Assembly: GCA_946902875.1 (NCBI GenBank)
Contig: OX336340.1
Coordinates: 3,369,739 to 3,433,738 of the forward strand
Length of the DNA stretch: 64,000 nt
From: Nematopogon swammerdamellus
Lineage: Eukaryota > Arthropoda > Insecta > Lepidoptera > Adelidae
Direction: 5' to 3'
Shown here: piece by piece, positions 40,267 to 51,235 of the stretch
How positions within the stretch are numbered: position 1 is the stretch's first letter
How the letters are laid out: every line of letters starts with the position of its first letter
Made by a program: the position numbers and the translations under genes
The notes under the pieces: generated by a model
What the model was told of the DNA's origin: nothing
The model's input: the letters and a program-made list of their open reading frames with translations, nothing else
Databases searched by the model: none

Positions 40267-42075
40267 AAGGCATGCGACATGCCATACGCTAGATCAGACA
40301 TCTAACCTTTCTTTCTCATCTGTCATTTAGGGAGATTTCCCGGAACCCGCTGCCTTAGGCACCGGTTCCCTTTGTCTTCTCGTCCCCCTCTCCCGCCTAG
40401 CTAAGCCACAGATCCGTCTGTCTGAACTCGACAAGGTAAAACGACAAGTAAATTGAAGCGCTCGTCAGTTTCCGTACCCTCCCTCCCCCTTCCCGCACCC
40501 CTAAATCCCCACCCTCCTACCAGAAATCACCGAAGATGCTCGGATTACGTGAGATATAAAAATAATAATAAAACGTGCATGAATTCCCACATAAAATCTC
40601 GAAATAACTTCTGAATGGGTGATATTAATATTTATGATTTCGCTTTTATCGAGCCTTTGTAGGGAATAGAGATTCATGCCTTATTCGAGACGCCTGCCGC
40701 CTGATGTGATACTCCGTGCTTTCGCTGTTTTAATAAACTGCGTTCCACTGTCTCGACCCTGTTTGATCCACTGCGATAGGTCCTTCCTAGTCTTAGTACA
40801 GAATATTTTCTTATAATATTTCTGTTCCTCTTCAAGTTTCGACATTTCCGATGAAACTCTACATTAAGTTTCAAAAGTCTGTCAGGGTATAGGTAAGCAA
40901 ATGCAAGAGGAAAATCTATCCTTATTAGACGTTCCACTTTTTATCGAGGTGTACCCGATGTATTAAACAAAAAAGAAATTTACGGGACGGCTTCAAAAAT
41001 TTTACAGCCACATGTTGCATTCTAGCTCTTTAAGATTTTTTTTCTGTATTGTTTGGAAACATCCTGAAATGTGTGAGAAAATTTACTATGGGTTAAAATT
41101 TACTTTGGAAAAGATTATAAATGTTAGAGGACAGCTGTAAGGAAATTTTGTCGTCCCGGATCCCGGAGAGATTAAAAGACCAAGTAAAAAATTGGGACAT
41201 GTCGATTGTAAAAAATTACAGTCGGTCAAAGATTCAGGCAATGAAACCGATCGCCCGCGCGTCTCAGCATGTTCACAGTCGAAATCGGGGGCGTAGTTGG
41301 CTGTATCTGCGGGATCGATGTCAGCAATACGTGATTCCCCAGCCCGTCCTGTCTAAAAAGTGCTGGTTCCTTGTTACGTTACTTCTACCTTCTTCACTTT
41401 AAACCTAAACAACACCATAAAAAGCACACTCTCGATGGGCTGTTTTCAGATGCTTTGGTTGGGTTGGAGTTGAAGGAACCAGTGAAGCAAAAACTTTACC
41501 TTGATTGTTGCACTATTTTCAATCCATTTGGCCACCTTTCTGACTGGGGCACTTCCGGGTGTTTCGAATAGAGTTATCACAATATAATAGAGTATTGTTT
41601 TCTCCTCGTGAGATGCTGCGCGGCGCGCGAGCGTGACGCGTCTGCAGCAGTATCTTGGCGATTTGCGATTTGAAGCGGGAAAGGAACACAAAGGAAGAGG
41701 TGCAAACAATTAAGACCTATTCAAATATAAGCGTTATCCGCTACTGCCGTGGGTAGCGGTAATACCCAAGCGATATCCCGCCGGTTATTTGGTATGGCAT
41801 TTCCGCACCTGTCGCAAAATGCGGAACCGCGTACCAGAGCGGTACGCGATACGTAAGTACCGCGTGTTCGGCGAATCTTGGTTCTTCCCCCGCGGCTTCT
41901 TCTTCTTCACTGCTAGTCACCTTCTTCTCTCTCACTTTATCAAATAATGTATTATACTCTGAAAATCTACATGCAATAAACCAGACGGCGACAACCTGCG
42001 TCAGATGCTTCTCATAAAAAAAATCTAAAATTTTAACTTTATTTACTTTATTTTTACTTAAAACATTTCCTTCCA
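40267..42075. other. Long unrecognised stretch
   Basis: About 1.8 kb. Frames of 87 codons (40674-40937, minus), 93 (41121-41402) and 111 (41741-42076, minus) show no recognised domain. Confidence 0.4.
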
Positions 42076-42201
42076 AAACCTTTGCACGCTACTGTCTGTG
42101 AAGTATTGTAAATTTCTATTTCTCTTCTATAATGTTATCTTCTGTCTTCTGTATCTTTGTTGGTGTTTTTGTGTGCAATAAAGTATTTCTATTCTATTAT
42201 C
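42076..42201 (+). mobile_element. LINE 3' tail
   Basis: 'cctttgcacgctactgtctg', 'gttatcttctgtcttctgta', 'gtgtgcaataaagtatttct' and (ATTCT)n. Confidence 0.75.
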
Positions 42202-42533
42202 CAATCCATGTATGAGCAAGTAGTAACAGAGTCGCAGTACGACGAGCGAGACGCATGACGAGGGAAGTCTAAATCAATTTCAGCTTCGGATTTGAGCATG
42301 TTTTTCATAGTAAGCGCCTACGGATTAAGAATTGGGCGTCTGGCATTTATGAGCTCTGTCGCCCTTCCAACGTTTACCCGCCGACCGTTCGATATTCAAC
42401 GTTCGCTCAACATTGGATTTCAACGTTTACTGAACGTTCGATATTCAGATGGAACGTGACCGATTGATCGTTAGATTTGAACTGTTCTCTGTCTAATCTG
42501 TTTGTATGAATTATGCATAAAGCGAGAAATGTT
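42202..42533. other. Unrecognised stretch
   Basis: Short internal repetition of 'caacgttyrctgaacgttcg' type near 42405-42440; nothing else. Confidence 0.35.
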
Positions 42534-42700
42534 TTTTAGGGTTTCGTAGCCAGCGACGCTCGCAGTTACCCTTATAAAATAGGTCAGGTGTCTATCTGTC
42601 TGTTCGTCTGTCTGTCACAGCCTGTCTGTAGCTCTTGAACGGATTGCTCGATCTTCATGAAAGTTGAACTGTGTATAGACATGCGTGAAGCAAAGTCAAA
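42534..42700 (+). mobile_element. Rep-N-related subfamily
   Basis: 'tagggtttcgtagccagcga', (CTGT)n, 'ctgtagctcttgaacggatt'. Confidence 0.6.
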
Positions 42701-42715
42701 ATAAAAATGATAAGT

Positions 42716-42988
42716 TTTTTTTTATGGAAACTGACACGGTTGGCTACATCACCTACAACATCAGTGATGTCAGCCCATAACACCGGGTGAACTAGGTGCC
42801 ATGTCAGTGCTTCCCTTCAGTCGTGCCGGTTACACTGAACTGGACGGAAAACACAAACTATTTACATAGCCGTTTCGACCGACGTTTCATTCAGTGCGGT
42901 GGTATCAACCCGGGCGGGTTGAACCCTACCACCTAGTAAGGTAAGAAGGGAAGGGACACTGTCGACACTGAGCTATCGAGGCTGACAA
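42716..42988 (-). mobile_element. SINE-1 with deleted promoter core
   Basis: Tail and body complete; 'gaagggaaggga' is fused to 'cactgagctatcgaggctga', so the B box and 5S-like segment are lost while the A box end remains. Confidence 0.85.
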
Positions 42989-43007
42989 AACGTCACGTAG
43001 AATAAAA

Positions 43008-43250
43008 AACTGTAGGTCCCTTCCCCTTCATATATTTCTAGGTGGTAGGATTTTAACCCGCGCAGGTTGGTACGACCGCACTGAATGAAAGATCGGCTTG
43101 TAAATAGTTTGTTATTTCCGTCCAGTTCAGTATAGCCTGCACGACCGAAGGGAAGCACTGACATGGCACCTAGTTCATCAAAGTGTTATGGGCTGACACC
43201 ACGGATGTAGTAAGTGATGTAACCAAGCGTGTCAGTTTCCATAAAAAAAC
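43008..43250 (+). mobile_element. SINE-1 body, headless
   Basis: 'aactgtaggtcccttcccct' to 'gtcagtttccat' plus A-run; opposite orientation to the neighbour at 42716, 20 bp away. Confidence 0.85.
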
Positions 43251-43689
43251 CTCACGCGTACCATATCATTTTAATAAGAGGCGCAAAAATGAAGATAAAA
43301 AAAACAATAATTGCTTTGTTCGATGCGATAATTAAAAAAAAATATTCTATTATATCTGTAAACAACATTCGAAATGAAGGCTTTTTAGGGCTCCGTCGCT
43401 GAACCCTAAAACCGATACGGTTTCTGTCCATCCATCGGCTGTAATTGTTTAATGGTTTGAGATGTCGAAAGCCGGCTAAAATGGAGACACTACCGATTGC
43501 AATTTATACTGATCTTTCCTTTATTTTTTTTATTTATTTAACCGCTAAAGTTAAGCTCTTGACAATGATACACCACTCGATGGGTTTTGAAGAAAAAATA
43601 TTTTCAAAGTTTGACAATATTGCGCCTAACGGGCTCCATTTTGAATTCTTGAAAAACAAATTGGTATATCATCAAGCCGTTTAACCTAC
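43251..43689. other. Unrecognised stretch
   Basis: 43378-43410 'tagggctccgtcgctgaacc' is a Rep-N-like scrap; the rest is unrecognised. Confidence 0.4.
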
Positions 43690-44221
43690 AGGGCGTGACA
43701 TAGAAATAGACATACATACACTCAAATAAAAACATAATCCTTTTCCTCGCGCAGTCGGGTAAAAAAGAAAGAAAGTAACAAGGAAAGTTTGCTGTAGCGT
43801 GTAGAATGATTCGAATAGACAGGTATCCTGACTAGAGCATTTTCGAACAAATTTCCTTGTTAATTCCTTCGTTTTTCCTAGTCGGGTTTGGTATGTGTGT
43901 ATGTATGGGTGTATATGTGTATGTGTTTATGGGTGTGTCTCTCTGTGCCATCGTAGCTCCCAAACGGATGGACCGATTTGGATGCGGTTTTTTTTATTAA
44001 AAAGCTGGTTTAATCGGGATGGTTCTTACCTTTGTTTGTAAACGTCTCACGTATGGAGCAATTCGGATGAGGTTTTTTTTTTTAAATGCTCGAAATAAAA
44101 GTTAAGTTACAAATTTAAAAAACCCCCGTCCCTTACTAAGTTAATTCCCGAGCAGACTTTTTATTATATTTTATTTACTTAGCGGTCCCCCGACTCCTTT
44201 AAGTAAGTAATCGCGAAATAT
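43690..44221 (-). mobile_element. Rep-K, split by the LINE
   Basis: 'ttcctcgcgcagtcgggtaa', 'gccatcgtagctcccaaacg', 'gatggaccgatttggatgcg', then hairpin remnants 'agcggtcccccgactccttt'. The remaining arm is at 49456-49530 beyond the LINE. Confidence 0.8.
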
Positions 44222-44598
44222 TTTTTACTATTTAATTTGTATTTGTATTTATTTTTTATTGTACATCATTTTTCGATAAAATAAGGTACAAAAAGGTCGG
44301 CTGAATGCAGATCTGCATTATGTTGGAGCAAACCTTTGGGATGTGGTAAATGTGTATAAGTAGGCGCACAGATAATGTGAGAGAATAGTAACAAAATTAA
44401 TTGGTGTAAATAAACATACATACATGATTACAATATATAATATATAAGTATACATAGTACTTGTTCCTGTATATTATATATACATATATTAAAATACCTA
44501 AATATATATTTATACAATACAATAATTAGTAAATAAATACATACTTACGTACATATATAATTGGCCATTGGGAGAACAGTGCTAATGTGCAGAAAATG

Positions 44599-46422
44599 TT
44601 ACACTGAGGAGGTCAAGTAATAATTGGAAATATTATTTTTAAAAATTTTGATAGTAGGAGAAATACGAATGTGTAGAGGTAGCCGATTCCACAGCTTGGC
44701 TGCACGAACGGTGAAAGAGTCAGCGTAGCACGAACTAGAGTGACCCGGTATGGTTAGAAGTAGGTTGTCAGCGGACCTCAAGCCCAGCCCATGAGAACTG
44801 AGGTATTGGAACCGTTCACTCAAATATTTAGGTGCGCCAGGGTCATTCAGAGTGCAGAAGAGAAGAGAGAGTATGTGAGTGTTCCTGCGATGCCGAATGT
44901 CAAGCCACTGGAGACGAGCACGAAACTCAGAAATATGGTCAAACTTGCGTAAGCCGAAAATGTAACGAATACCCAAGTTGAGAAGGCGGTCAAGTTTGTT
45001 GAGAAGATCGGCATTTAAGTCGAGATAACAGACATCGGCATAATCGAGAATGGGAAGAATAAGATATTGGATAAACATAGTCTTGGTGCCCACAGGTATG
45101 AAGTTTTTCAGCCGTTGAAGAGAGTGCATACTGCCATAGACCTTGCGGCTAACCTCTCGAACTTGAAGGTTCCATGATAGTTTTTCGTCTAATATAAGGC
45201 CGAGATTTTTTACTTGCCTGGTATAAGGAATAACTATTCCATTAAGGGTAACAGCTGGAAGGGTATCCCTATTCAGCTTGCCCAATTGTTTTGTGGAACC
45301 GATTATGATGGCCTGCGACTTAGATGGGTTAATTAGCAGACCACATCTTGCAGCCCATTCATGAACCGCATTGAGGTCCACATTCATGAGAGCAATAGCT
45401 GAGTTTACTTCGTCAGGTGAGAATAAACGATAAAGCTGCAAGTCGTCGGCGTAGAGATGATAGTGACAGCGAAGTAGTGCAACAATACCGTTGATGAAAA
45501 TAGAGAATAGTAGTGGTGAAAGCACGCCGCCTTGTGGTACACCCGCAGAGATGACGCACCATTGAGAGCTCTCACTCTCAATTCGCACACACTGTCGGCG
45601 ACCATGCAAGTAAGAGAAGAACCAATCAAGCACTGACTGCGAAATATTCAGGGAACGTAATGTGGCCAGGAGAATATCAAAATCAACTGTGTTAAAGGCA
45701 CTGCTAAAGTTCAAAAGAATGAGGAGAGGAGAGAGTTGTCGGTTTTCCATCCCATAGCGAATGTCGTCTGTGATTTTGACGAGGGCAGAGGTTGTACTAT
45801 GGGATGGACAAAATCCCGATTGAAAAGGATTAAGGAGATTACCAGTGACTAGGAATTTTGAGAGTTGTGAGTGAACAACCCGCTCGAGTACCTTAGACAA
45901 GAACGGGAGAATAGATATGGGACGATAGTCTTTGAATTGCGAGGGTGAAGTAACTTTAGGAAGAGGAATCATATAGGCCCTCGTCCACGAGTCGGGGAAT
46001 GAGCCCGATAATAGAGAATGATTAATAATGTTGGAAATGACGTGGGCAATATTATCTATTATCGGAATAAGCATTTCCCGACTCATGTCGTCCGGGCCTA
46101 TGGCCTTGCTTTTTAAGGATTGAATGATCTTTTTTATTTCGCAGTCAGAGACTCGGGTGAAAACAAATTGTTGGGTATCAGGGAGCTTCAGTAGGTCAAA
46201 TTGACGGAGGGTCTCAGCCTTGACGCCTGAGTCCATAGTTATTGGTGAAGAAGAGAAGTGTTTATTTAATCCAGAGATATCAAGAGAGGGATTGACCTGT
46301 GAAGTAGTCTTCCCGATGCCTAGAGTTCGTAAAAACTTCCATAGATGTTGTGGGGGACAGTCTTCGATTGACTCAATTCTTACACATCTGGTTGCACCGA
46401 TTTCTTGCAGCTTTAAAGGCAC
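44599..46422 (-). pseudogene. LINE ORF2, reverse transcriptase part
   Basis: 607 open codons from a GTG; the true frame extends upstream and was one ORF with the endonuclease before a frameshift in 46373-46422. Visible RT blocks: 'LKSKAIGPDDMSREML' (~103-118), 'DYRPISILPFLSKVLERVV' (~165), 'FQSGFCPSHSTTSAL' (~200), motif A as LLNFSSAFNTVDFD (~236-249), VPQGGVLSPLLF (295-306), YADD (324-327). The first catalytic Asp of motif A is Asn (residue 238, codon 45709-45711), so polymerase activity is not expected. The C-terminal 'RAAKLWNRLPLHIR' is the usual LINE ending. It would have copied the LINE RNA at a nicked target site. Confidence 0.88.
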
Positions 46423-47620
46423 ACCAATTTTCTTCAGTCGGACGTCGCCTGTGTTTACGCTTTATCTTGTCGCGATGCGACATCAACTGGCGTATTTCAG
46501 TAGTTAACCAGGGTGCAGGGGGATGTTTGATTTTTACTAGCCTTACTGGTGCATGCTTGTCGTAAAGCTCGGCTAATTTCATCGTCAGAATGTCCACTTT
46601 ACTGTCGACACTGTCCGAGCAGAGAAGGTCAACCCAGCCAATGTTAGATGCATCATCTCTTAGAGCGTCAACGTTCATCCGAGCAAAACTACGCATGGGG
46701 AGAAACTTGGGTTTTTGCTTAGGAGGTTTCATTTTATACGAGATGTAAATTAAGTCATGGTTGGAGAACTCAGGCGCAACGACCTGACCATGCGCACTGA
46801 CTAGGTCAGCGCGCAAGGTGAGAATCAAATCCAGTAGTGAGTGAGAGTTTCGAAGATGGTATGTGGGTTGAAGAGGCAGAATCTCGATGTTTAGAGAGCC
46901 AGTAATGGTAAGAAGTTTCCGAGTTCTGTAGTCATCTTTGACAAGGCAGGTGTTGAAATCTCCCATTAGTATCATGTGAGAGTATTGGGGAATGTACTCT
47001 TCAAGAAGCAGTTCAAAGTCATTAAAGTAATTAATTTGAGGCGGGCAGTAGAAAACGCCGAGAAGCAATTTAGAATGGTTGAATGTTAGTTCCAGGAGAA
47101 TACATTCCGCTGACCCAGAGTATGTGGAAGGAGATTTGAAAATAATTTTATAGGGAATGTTACTCCTTAGGTAGACAGCAACTCCACCCCATCCTCTCCC
47201 AGTACGATCATTTCTTATGAGATGGAAGCCGGGGAGAGAGTAAGAGATAGATGGTAAAGTGGGCTTAAGGACAGTTTCCGAAACCAAGCACGCATGGATG
47301 TGTGAACTGGTGAAAGTAGAAAGTAGGTCCGGATAATGGGCAGGGATACTTTCCGCATTGATGTGACATACATTGAAATGTTTAGTAAAACCTGAAAAAG
47401 TTGTGTGTAGAGTGTCCCCTAGGTGGGGTTCATGGAAAGAGTCTTCTGCATCACTAAAGTGTTCACTGGAAGTGGAAGAGTTCGCAGAGTAAAATGACTC
47501 ATCATCAGTTGCATTTGGCAAATTACATAAAGAAGACATAATACGTATAGATATATAGATATATTTATAAAATAAATAAAATAAAATAAAATAAAAATAT
47601 AAAACGTAAACAATAGTCAA
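46373..47620 (-). pseudogene. LINE ORF2, APE endonuclease part
   Basis: 415 codons; the first ~27 residues are AT-derived and Met28 (47539) is the more likely start. The APE-type endonuclease fold is shown by HINAES (87-92), VSETVLKP (113-120), 'GGVAVYLR' (145-152), GVFYCPP (188-194), GDFN (220-223), 'SLLDLIL' (261-267) and SNHD (286-289), where SDH is standard. The Asp before the catalytic His is thus Asn. The stop at the 3' end is caused by a frameshift just before the RT part. In an active element this domain nicks the target DNA. Confidence 0.87.
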
Positions 47621-48523
47621 AGTTCATTTTTTTAAATTTTTAACCGAAACTAAAAACCACATCCCGCCGGCACATTACAGAATATCAGACTATAATTATA
47701 TTTTACCTAATCTCATACAAGCAGCAAGCTGAGTAACAACAAACAACAGAAACAAACAGAATTATAAGAGAAAGTACCTATGTAAATAGAAAAAAAAAGC
47801 ACAGGTCATTGGAAAACAATCCATTAGGTAACAATTTTGCTAGCCTAGTAAGTGCAAACTGTTCTGTTCTGTTATAGTCAAGTTCACTTCGTTACATTTT
47901 TTTTATTTTATAATTTAACCAACAGAGCTAAATGTAGCATACAAACGCATGAGTAACTACTTAAAGACCTAAATAATACATTTATAATATGGATGGCCAT
48001 CAGACTCGTGCTGTGTGTAAGTAAACGCCTGTGTGTGCTATGAATATCTGTCGCTGGTAGCGCTAGTGCTATCTCAGTCTCACTCAGTGCTATATATATG
48101 TAAACAATGTGATGTGATGGGCAACAGAATATACGATTGCATCTAATGCGTGTGACAGTGAGCGAACGTGAAGTCACTAGCACAAATAACTCAGCAGGAC
48201 AGCACAATACAGTTTTGCGCTAGTATGAGAGGGACACACCTAACAAGAATTAAAAGTAATACATCATGCATGAGCAACTAACTTGAAATTATTTTGACAG
48301 ATCGGTACTTTGCAAACTTTTCTCTGTAAACCATAGACGTATATATTATTTCTCTATGCTGTAAACCATAGACGATTATTTCTCTATGCTGTAAACTAAT
48401 AAAATACGAGAAACTTAGTAAAAAACTGAAGTGCAAGGAAATTATAAATTTTGGAGGTAGATATGAAGTGAAGTGGTAATGACGTCATTAATAAACAAAG
48501 GAAGAAGCCTATCAAGTGGATCA
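47621..48523 (-). other. Inter-ORF spacer of the LINE
   Basis: About 900 nt without a long frame, longer than usual for such LINEs. Contains a tandem 'ctgtaaaccatagacg...tttctctatg' pair (48325-48395). It may be a UTR-like region or an old insertion. Confidence 0.5.
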
Positions 48524-49381
48524 CTATGATTTCGTGTTGGTCTTTTGGTTGTCGCGTGCGCGAAGTTTCCGCGAGGCCCCAGGGATGTCACCGGAAATCC
48601 TCTCGGCCCCTGCATTCGATCGGTGCCCAACACTCGACGATTCCGGTGCCCCTGAGTCCGCATCAACAGCAGCCTTTCCTGGGTGGAGAGCAATCACCTC
48701 CCACAATACCTCCGCGCTGCGCACCACCCGTCTGGCGCCTCCCGGAGTCAGGACGACCACATTCCCGTCCTGCGTCCAGCACTTCGAGACACCAAGTGCT
48801 AGTCGCGCCTCGGCGAAGATTTTTTGTCGCGCGGGAATGAGGAACTCCGACAGAGAGACTCCGGTGCCTTTCAGCAGGGTCTTCCTTCGCCACACGTGAG
48901 AGCGCGTCTCCAGCTTCGCGAAGCGGACGAGGACAGGCCGACTACGGTTGCCACCAGGCGGCGCACGCCCCAGCCGATGGCATGCTCGAATGCTATCCAC
49001 GGAGAAGTCAGCTGGAGCCGCTTTCTTGACCACAACCGGCTGCAGGTCCTCGGCATCTGCCTTTATGCCATGCAGCAACAGGACTTTGCGCCGGGCTCGT
49101 GCCTCGAGGTCATCGATACGCTGATCGGCCGCGTCCAACTGGTGCCGCAGACAGTCAACGACGCCCCACCACAGCTTCTGGAAGCTCTCGAAGTCCTGGC
49201 GGAGAAGGGAGAGCTCGACGGTAGGTCGGTGCACGGCGGGAGACTCAGGACGCTCCGCCGCCGCTGCCGCCGCCACTTCAGCTGCAGCGAGCCTCGCGTT
49301 GAAGTTTCCAAAGTCACCTCGGAAGTGCTCCACCAGTCGGGCTATCTCCTTCTTAGGGTCAGTGATTGTACTCATGGTCAC
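48524..49381 (-). CDS. LINE ORF1 nucleic-acid-binding protein
   Basis: 285 codons, intact, visibly GC-rich compared with ORF2. N-terminal Ala-rich region; a probable coiled coil (LRHQLDAADQRIDDLEARA, ~83-101); then a globular part with 'RKVLLLHGIKADAEDL', 'HRLGRAPPGGNRSRPVLVRF', 'RRKTLLKGTGVSLSEFL' and 'CWTQDGNVVVLTPGGARRVV', the pattern of baculovirus-FP-like/L1-ORF1-like proteins found in insect LINEs. Such proteins coat the LINE RNA. The tail is polar with basic residues. The start Met at 49381 follows a short 5' leader. Assignment to ORF1 rests on domain pattern and position. Confidence 0.75.
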   Translation of the reverse strand: MTMSTITDPKKEIARLVEHFRGDFGNFNARLAAAEVAAAAAAERPESPAVHRPTVELSLLRQDFESFQKLWWGVVDCLRHQLDAADQRIDDLEARARRKVLLLHGIKADAEDLQPVVVKKAAPADFSVDSIRACHRLGRAPPGGNRSRPVLVRFAKLETRSHVWRRKTLLKGTGVSLSEFLIPARQKIFAEARLALGVSKCWTQDGNVVVLTPGGARRVVRSAEVLWEVIALHPGKAAVDADSGAPESSSVGHRSNAGAERISGDIPGASRKLRARDNQKTNTKS

Positions 49382-49455
49382 GTTACAGTAGTGTTCTCAG
49401 AGCTTGCATAAAAATTAGTTAGGAATGTGTGTTAAGTGCCGGCAAGAGTTGTTAA

Positions 49456-49530
49456 GCCTATTTAAGGGTCGGGGTTTTTAAAATTTGTAATTTAATTATT
49501 TTATTTTTTGCACAATAAGGCATTTTTGTT
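49456..49530 (-). mobile_element. Rep-K remainder beyond the LINE
   Basis: 'tttaagggtcggggttttta' and 'aatttgtaatttaatt' continue the Rep-K hairpin arm cut at 44221. Confidence 0.75.
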
Positions 49531-49660
49531 TTTTTACCTTGATGGTTTACGTGCCAGTAATGACAGGCAACTGATATGCGCTGAGATCAAGTACGCGGAG
49601 CTACGCTTACTTTTGCCACGCACGCACGAGTCATCGCTCTACTACTCGACTTCTAATAGA

Positions 49661-49782
49661 TTTTTAGGGTTCCGTATCCGGTACGAGACCCGATTACTAA
49701 GCCTACGCCGTCTGTCTGTCTTTCTGTCTGTCTGTCTGTCCGTCCGTCTGTCTGTCCGTCCGTCTGTCCGAGGGCTGTATGT
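49661..49782 (+). mobile_element. Rep-N, 5' part
   Basis: 'ttagggttccgtatccggta', (CTGT/CCGT)n, 'cgagggctgtat'; interrupted by the palindrome at 49783. Confidence 0.88.
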
Positions 49783-49960
49783 ACAGGTCGGTTAACCAAA
49801 GCTGGCGCGTACACAGTACTCACACCAATGCAATTGTGCAAGTGCGAGTGAGACAGATCGGGGCATACGCATCACGAAAACCCGATCTGTCTCACTCGCA
49901 CTTGCACAATTGCATTGGTGTTAGTACTGTGCACGCGCCAGCTTTGGTTAGCAGACCTGT
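49783..49960. mobile_element. Long foldback element in Rep-N
   Basis: Arms of ~80 bp (49783-49863, 49881-49960) with few mismatches and a 17-nt loop; arm text begins 'acaggtcggttaaccaaagc'. Non-coding. Confidence 0.9.
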
Positions 49961-50259
49961 AGCCCGTTGAAATTTTAACAGAATATGTGTTATTATGGCC
50001 GATATAACAACAAATAATAAAAATAAGAAAAAGTGAATAATTCACGCGGGGTTGATTGCATAGAAGAAACCAAAAAGTGTATGCGTGCGCGCCATCTACC
50101 GAATAGAGCGTGAAGCATTTTAACTAATCATGACATTTAACTAATGTGAAGCATTTCATAACACGCCATATATGGCGTGAGTGGCGCTAACCATGACATG
50201 GCGATACGGAACCCTCGGTGCGCGAGTTCGACTTGCACTATTGGCGGGTTTTTTTTTTA
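49961..50259 (+). mobile_element. Rep-N, 3' part (long form)
   Basis: 'agcccgttgaaattttaaca', 'gcgcgccatctaccgaatag', 'cacgccatatatggcgtgag', 'gcgcgagttcgacttgcact'. Confidence 0.88.
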
Positions 50260-50925
50260 TATTCTGTGTTTTCTCCTATCATTGCCTATTCACCTATCAT
50301 AGGTTGCACCACAGAGTAAGGAACACACGCCGCAGACCGGCAGAGTCGCCGATCGCTGTTATTTGAGTTGCTCTTCCTATGAAAAAAAGCTCAACCTTTT
50401 AAGAATTCTTATAAATAGTCCACATTCAATTTCTCCGACAATATCTTGCCAAAAAGCTGGGAAACAGATTTTCCGAAATATTCCGTATAGTTTAAAGCAA
50501 ATTATGCAGGACATGTTCCGGCGAAGGAAGGGTCGAAGAGGGAAATCTCGATCCTGGCTCGTCCGTACAAGGGACTGAAAACGGATGAACTTTATAACAG
50601 TGTGTTACATGTATTAATGTTTAACACAACTAAAATATACATTTCTATCGCTATGTCTAAACGGCGTCGTAATCTTCTTTCTTCTTTTATATATAATATA
50701 TATATAAACACTTACAGAAGAATTCTATTATTATAACATTATTTTATACATTTATTTCCACATTTCTTTTTATATAAATTTTAATTTTTTTTTGAAAACC
50801 TAAAATTAATATAAAAACAAACGGAGTTTCCACCACCGGCGGCGGCGGCGGCGCGGCGGGGCGAGCCCAGGCTACCGATGGTCGGGTCCCAAAGAGAGAA
50901 ACCTCCGGACTATACGCGCAGTTAT
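50260..50925. other. Unrecognised stretch
   Basis: A (CGG)n run at 50837-50860; otherwise nothing recognised. Confidence 0.4.
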
Positions 50926-51102
50926 TATTATAATTCTTCTGTACGTGTGTTTGTCACCAAACTCCTCCTAAACGGCTGGACCGATTTGGATGAAATTTTG
51001 TGTGTATATTTGAGTGGGTCCCTGGATGGTTTGAAAATACAATTGAACCCGGTAGATGGCGTCGTGATAAGTTCACGCTGACGAAGTCGCGGGCACAGCT
51101 AG
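50926..51102 (+). mobile_element. Helitron-like element
   Basis: Ends 'gacgaagtcgcgggcacagCTAG|T'. The interior 'aacggctggaccgatttgga' is typical of these short elements. The 5' end is uncertain. Confidence 0.55.
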
Positions 51103-51112
51103 TTCTATATAA

Positions 51113-51235
51113 AAAATTGTATCGATGAAGATTTTGGTACTCGGTACTTACTGTGAATATTTCGGTACTCGTTACTTACTGTAAATTATATCGATGAAGA
51201 TTTTGGTATCTACTCGGTACTCACTGTAGTTTTTC
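51113..51235 (+). repeat. Imperfect tandem duplication
   Basis: 'atcgatgaagattttggta' and 'ctcggtacttactgt' recur two to three times. Confidence 0.8.

Larger units (their letters stand above)
44226..49455 (-). mobile_element. Near full-length APE-type LINE
   Basis: Order on the minus strand: short 5' UTR, ORF1 (49381-48524), ~900-nt spacer, ORF2 endonuclease (47620-46373), ORF2 reverse transcriptase (46422-44599), ~370-nt 3' UTR with 'ccacatcccaaaggttt' and an AATAAA-like, (AAATAC)-type end. Two-ORF layout with an FP-like ORF1 suits a jockey/CR1-group element; the exact clade is not assigned. It splits a Rep-K copy. Confidence 0.85.

Noticed and set aside
45409..45629. Antisense or alternative frames within the LINE (also those at 46220, 48516, 48824)
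   Set aside because: Shadows of ORF1 and ORF2 in other frames.
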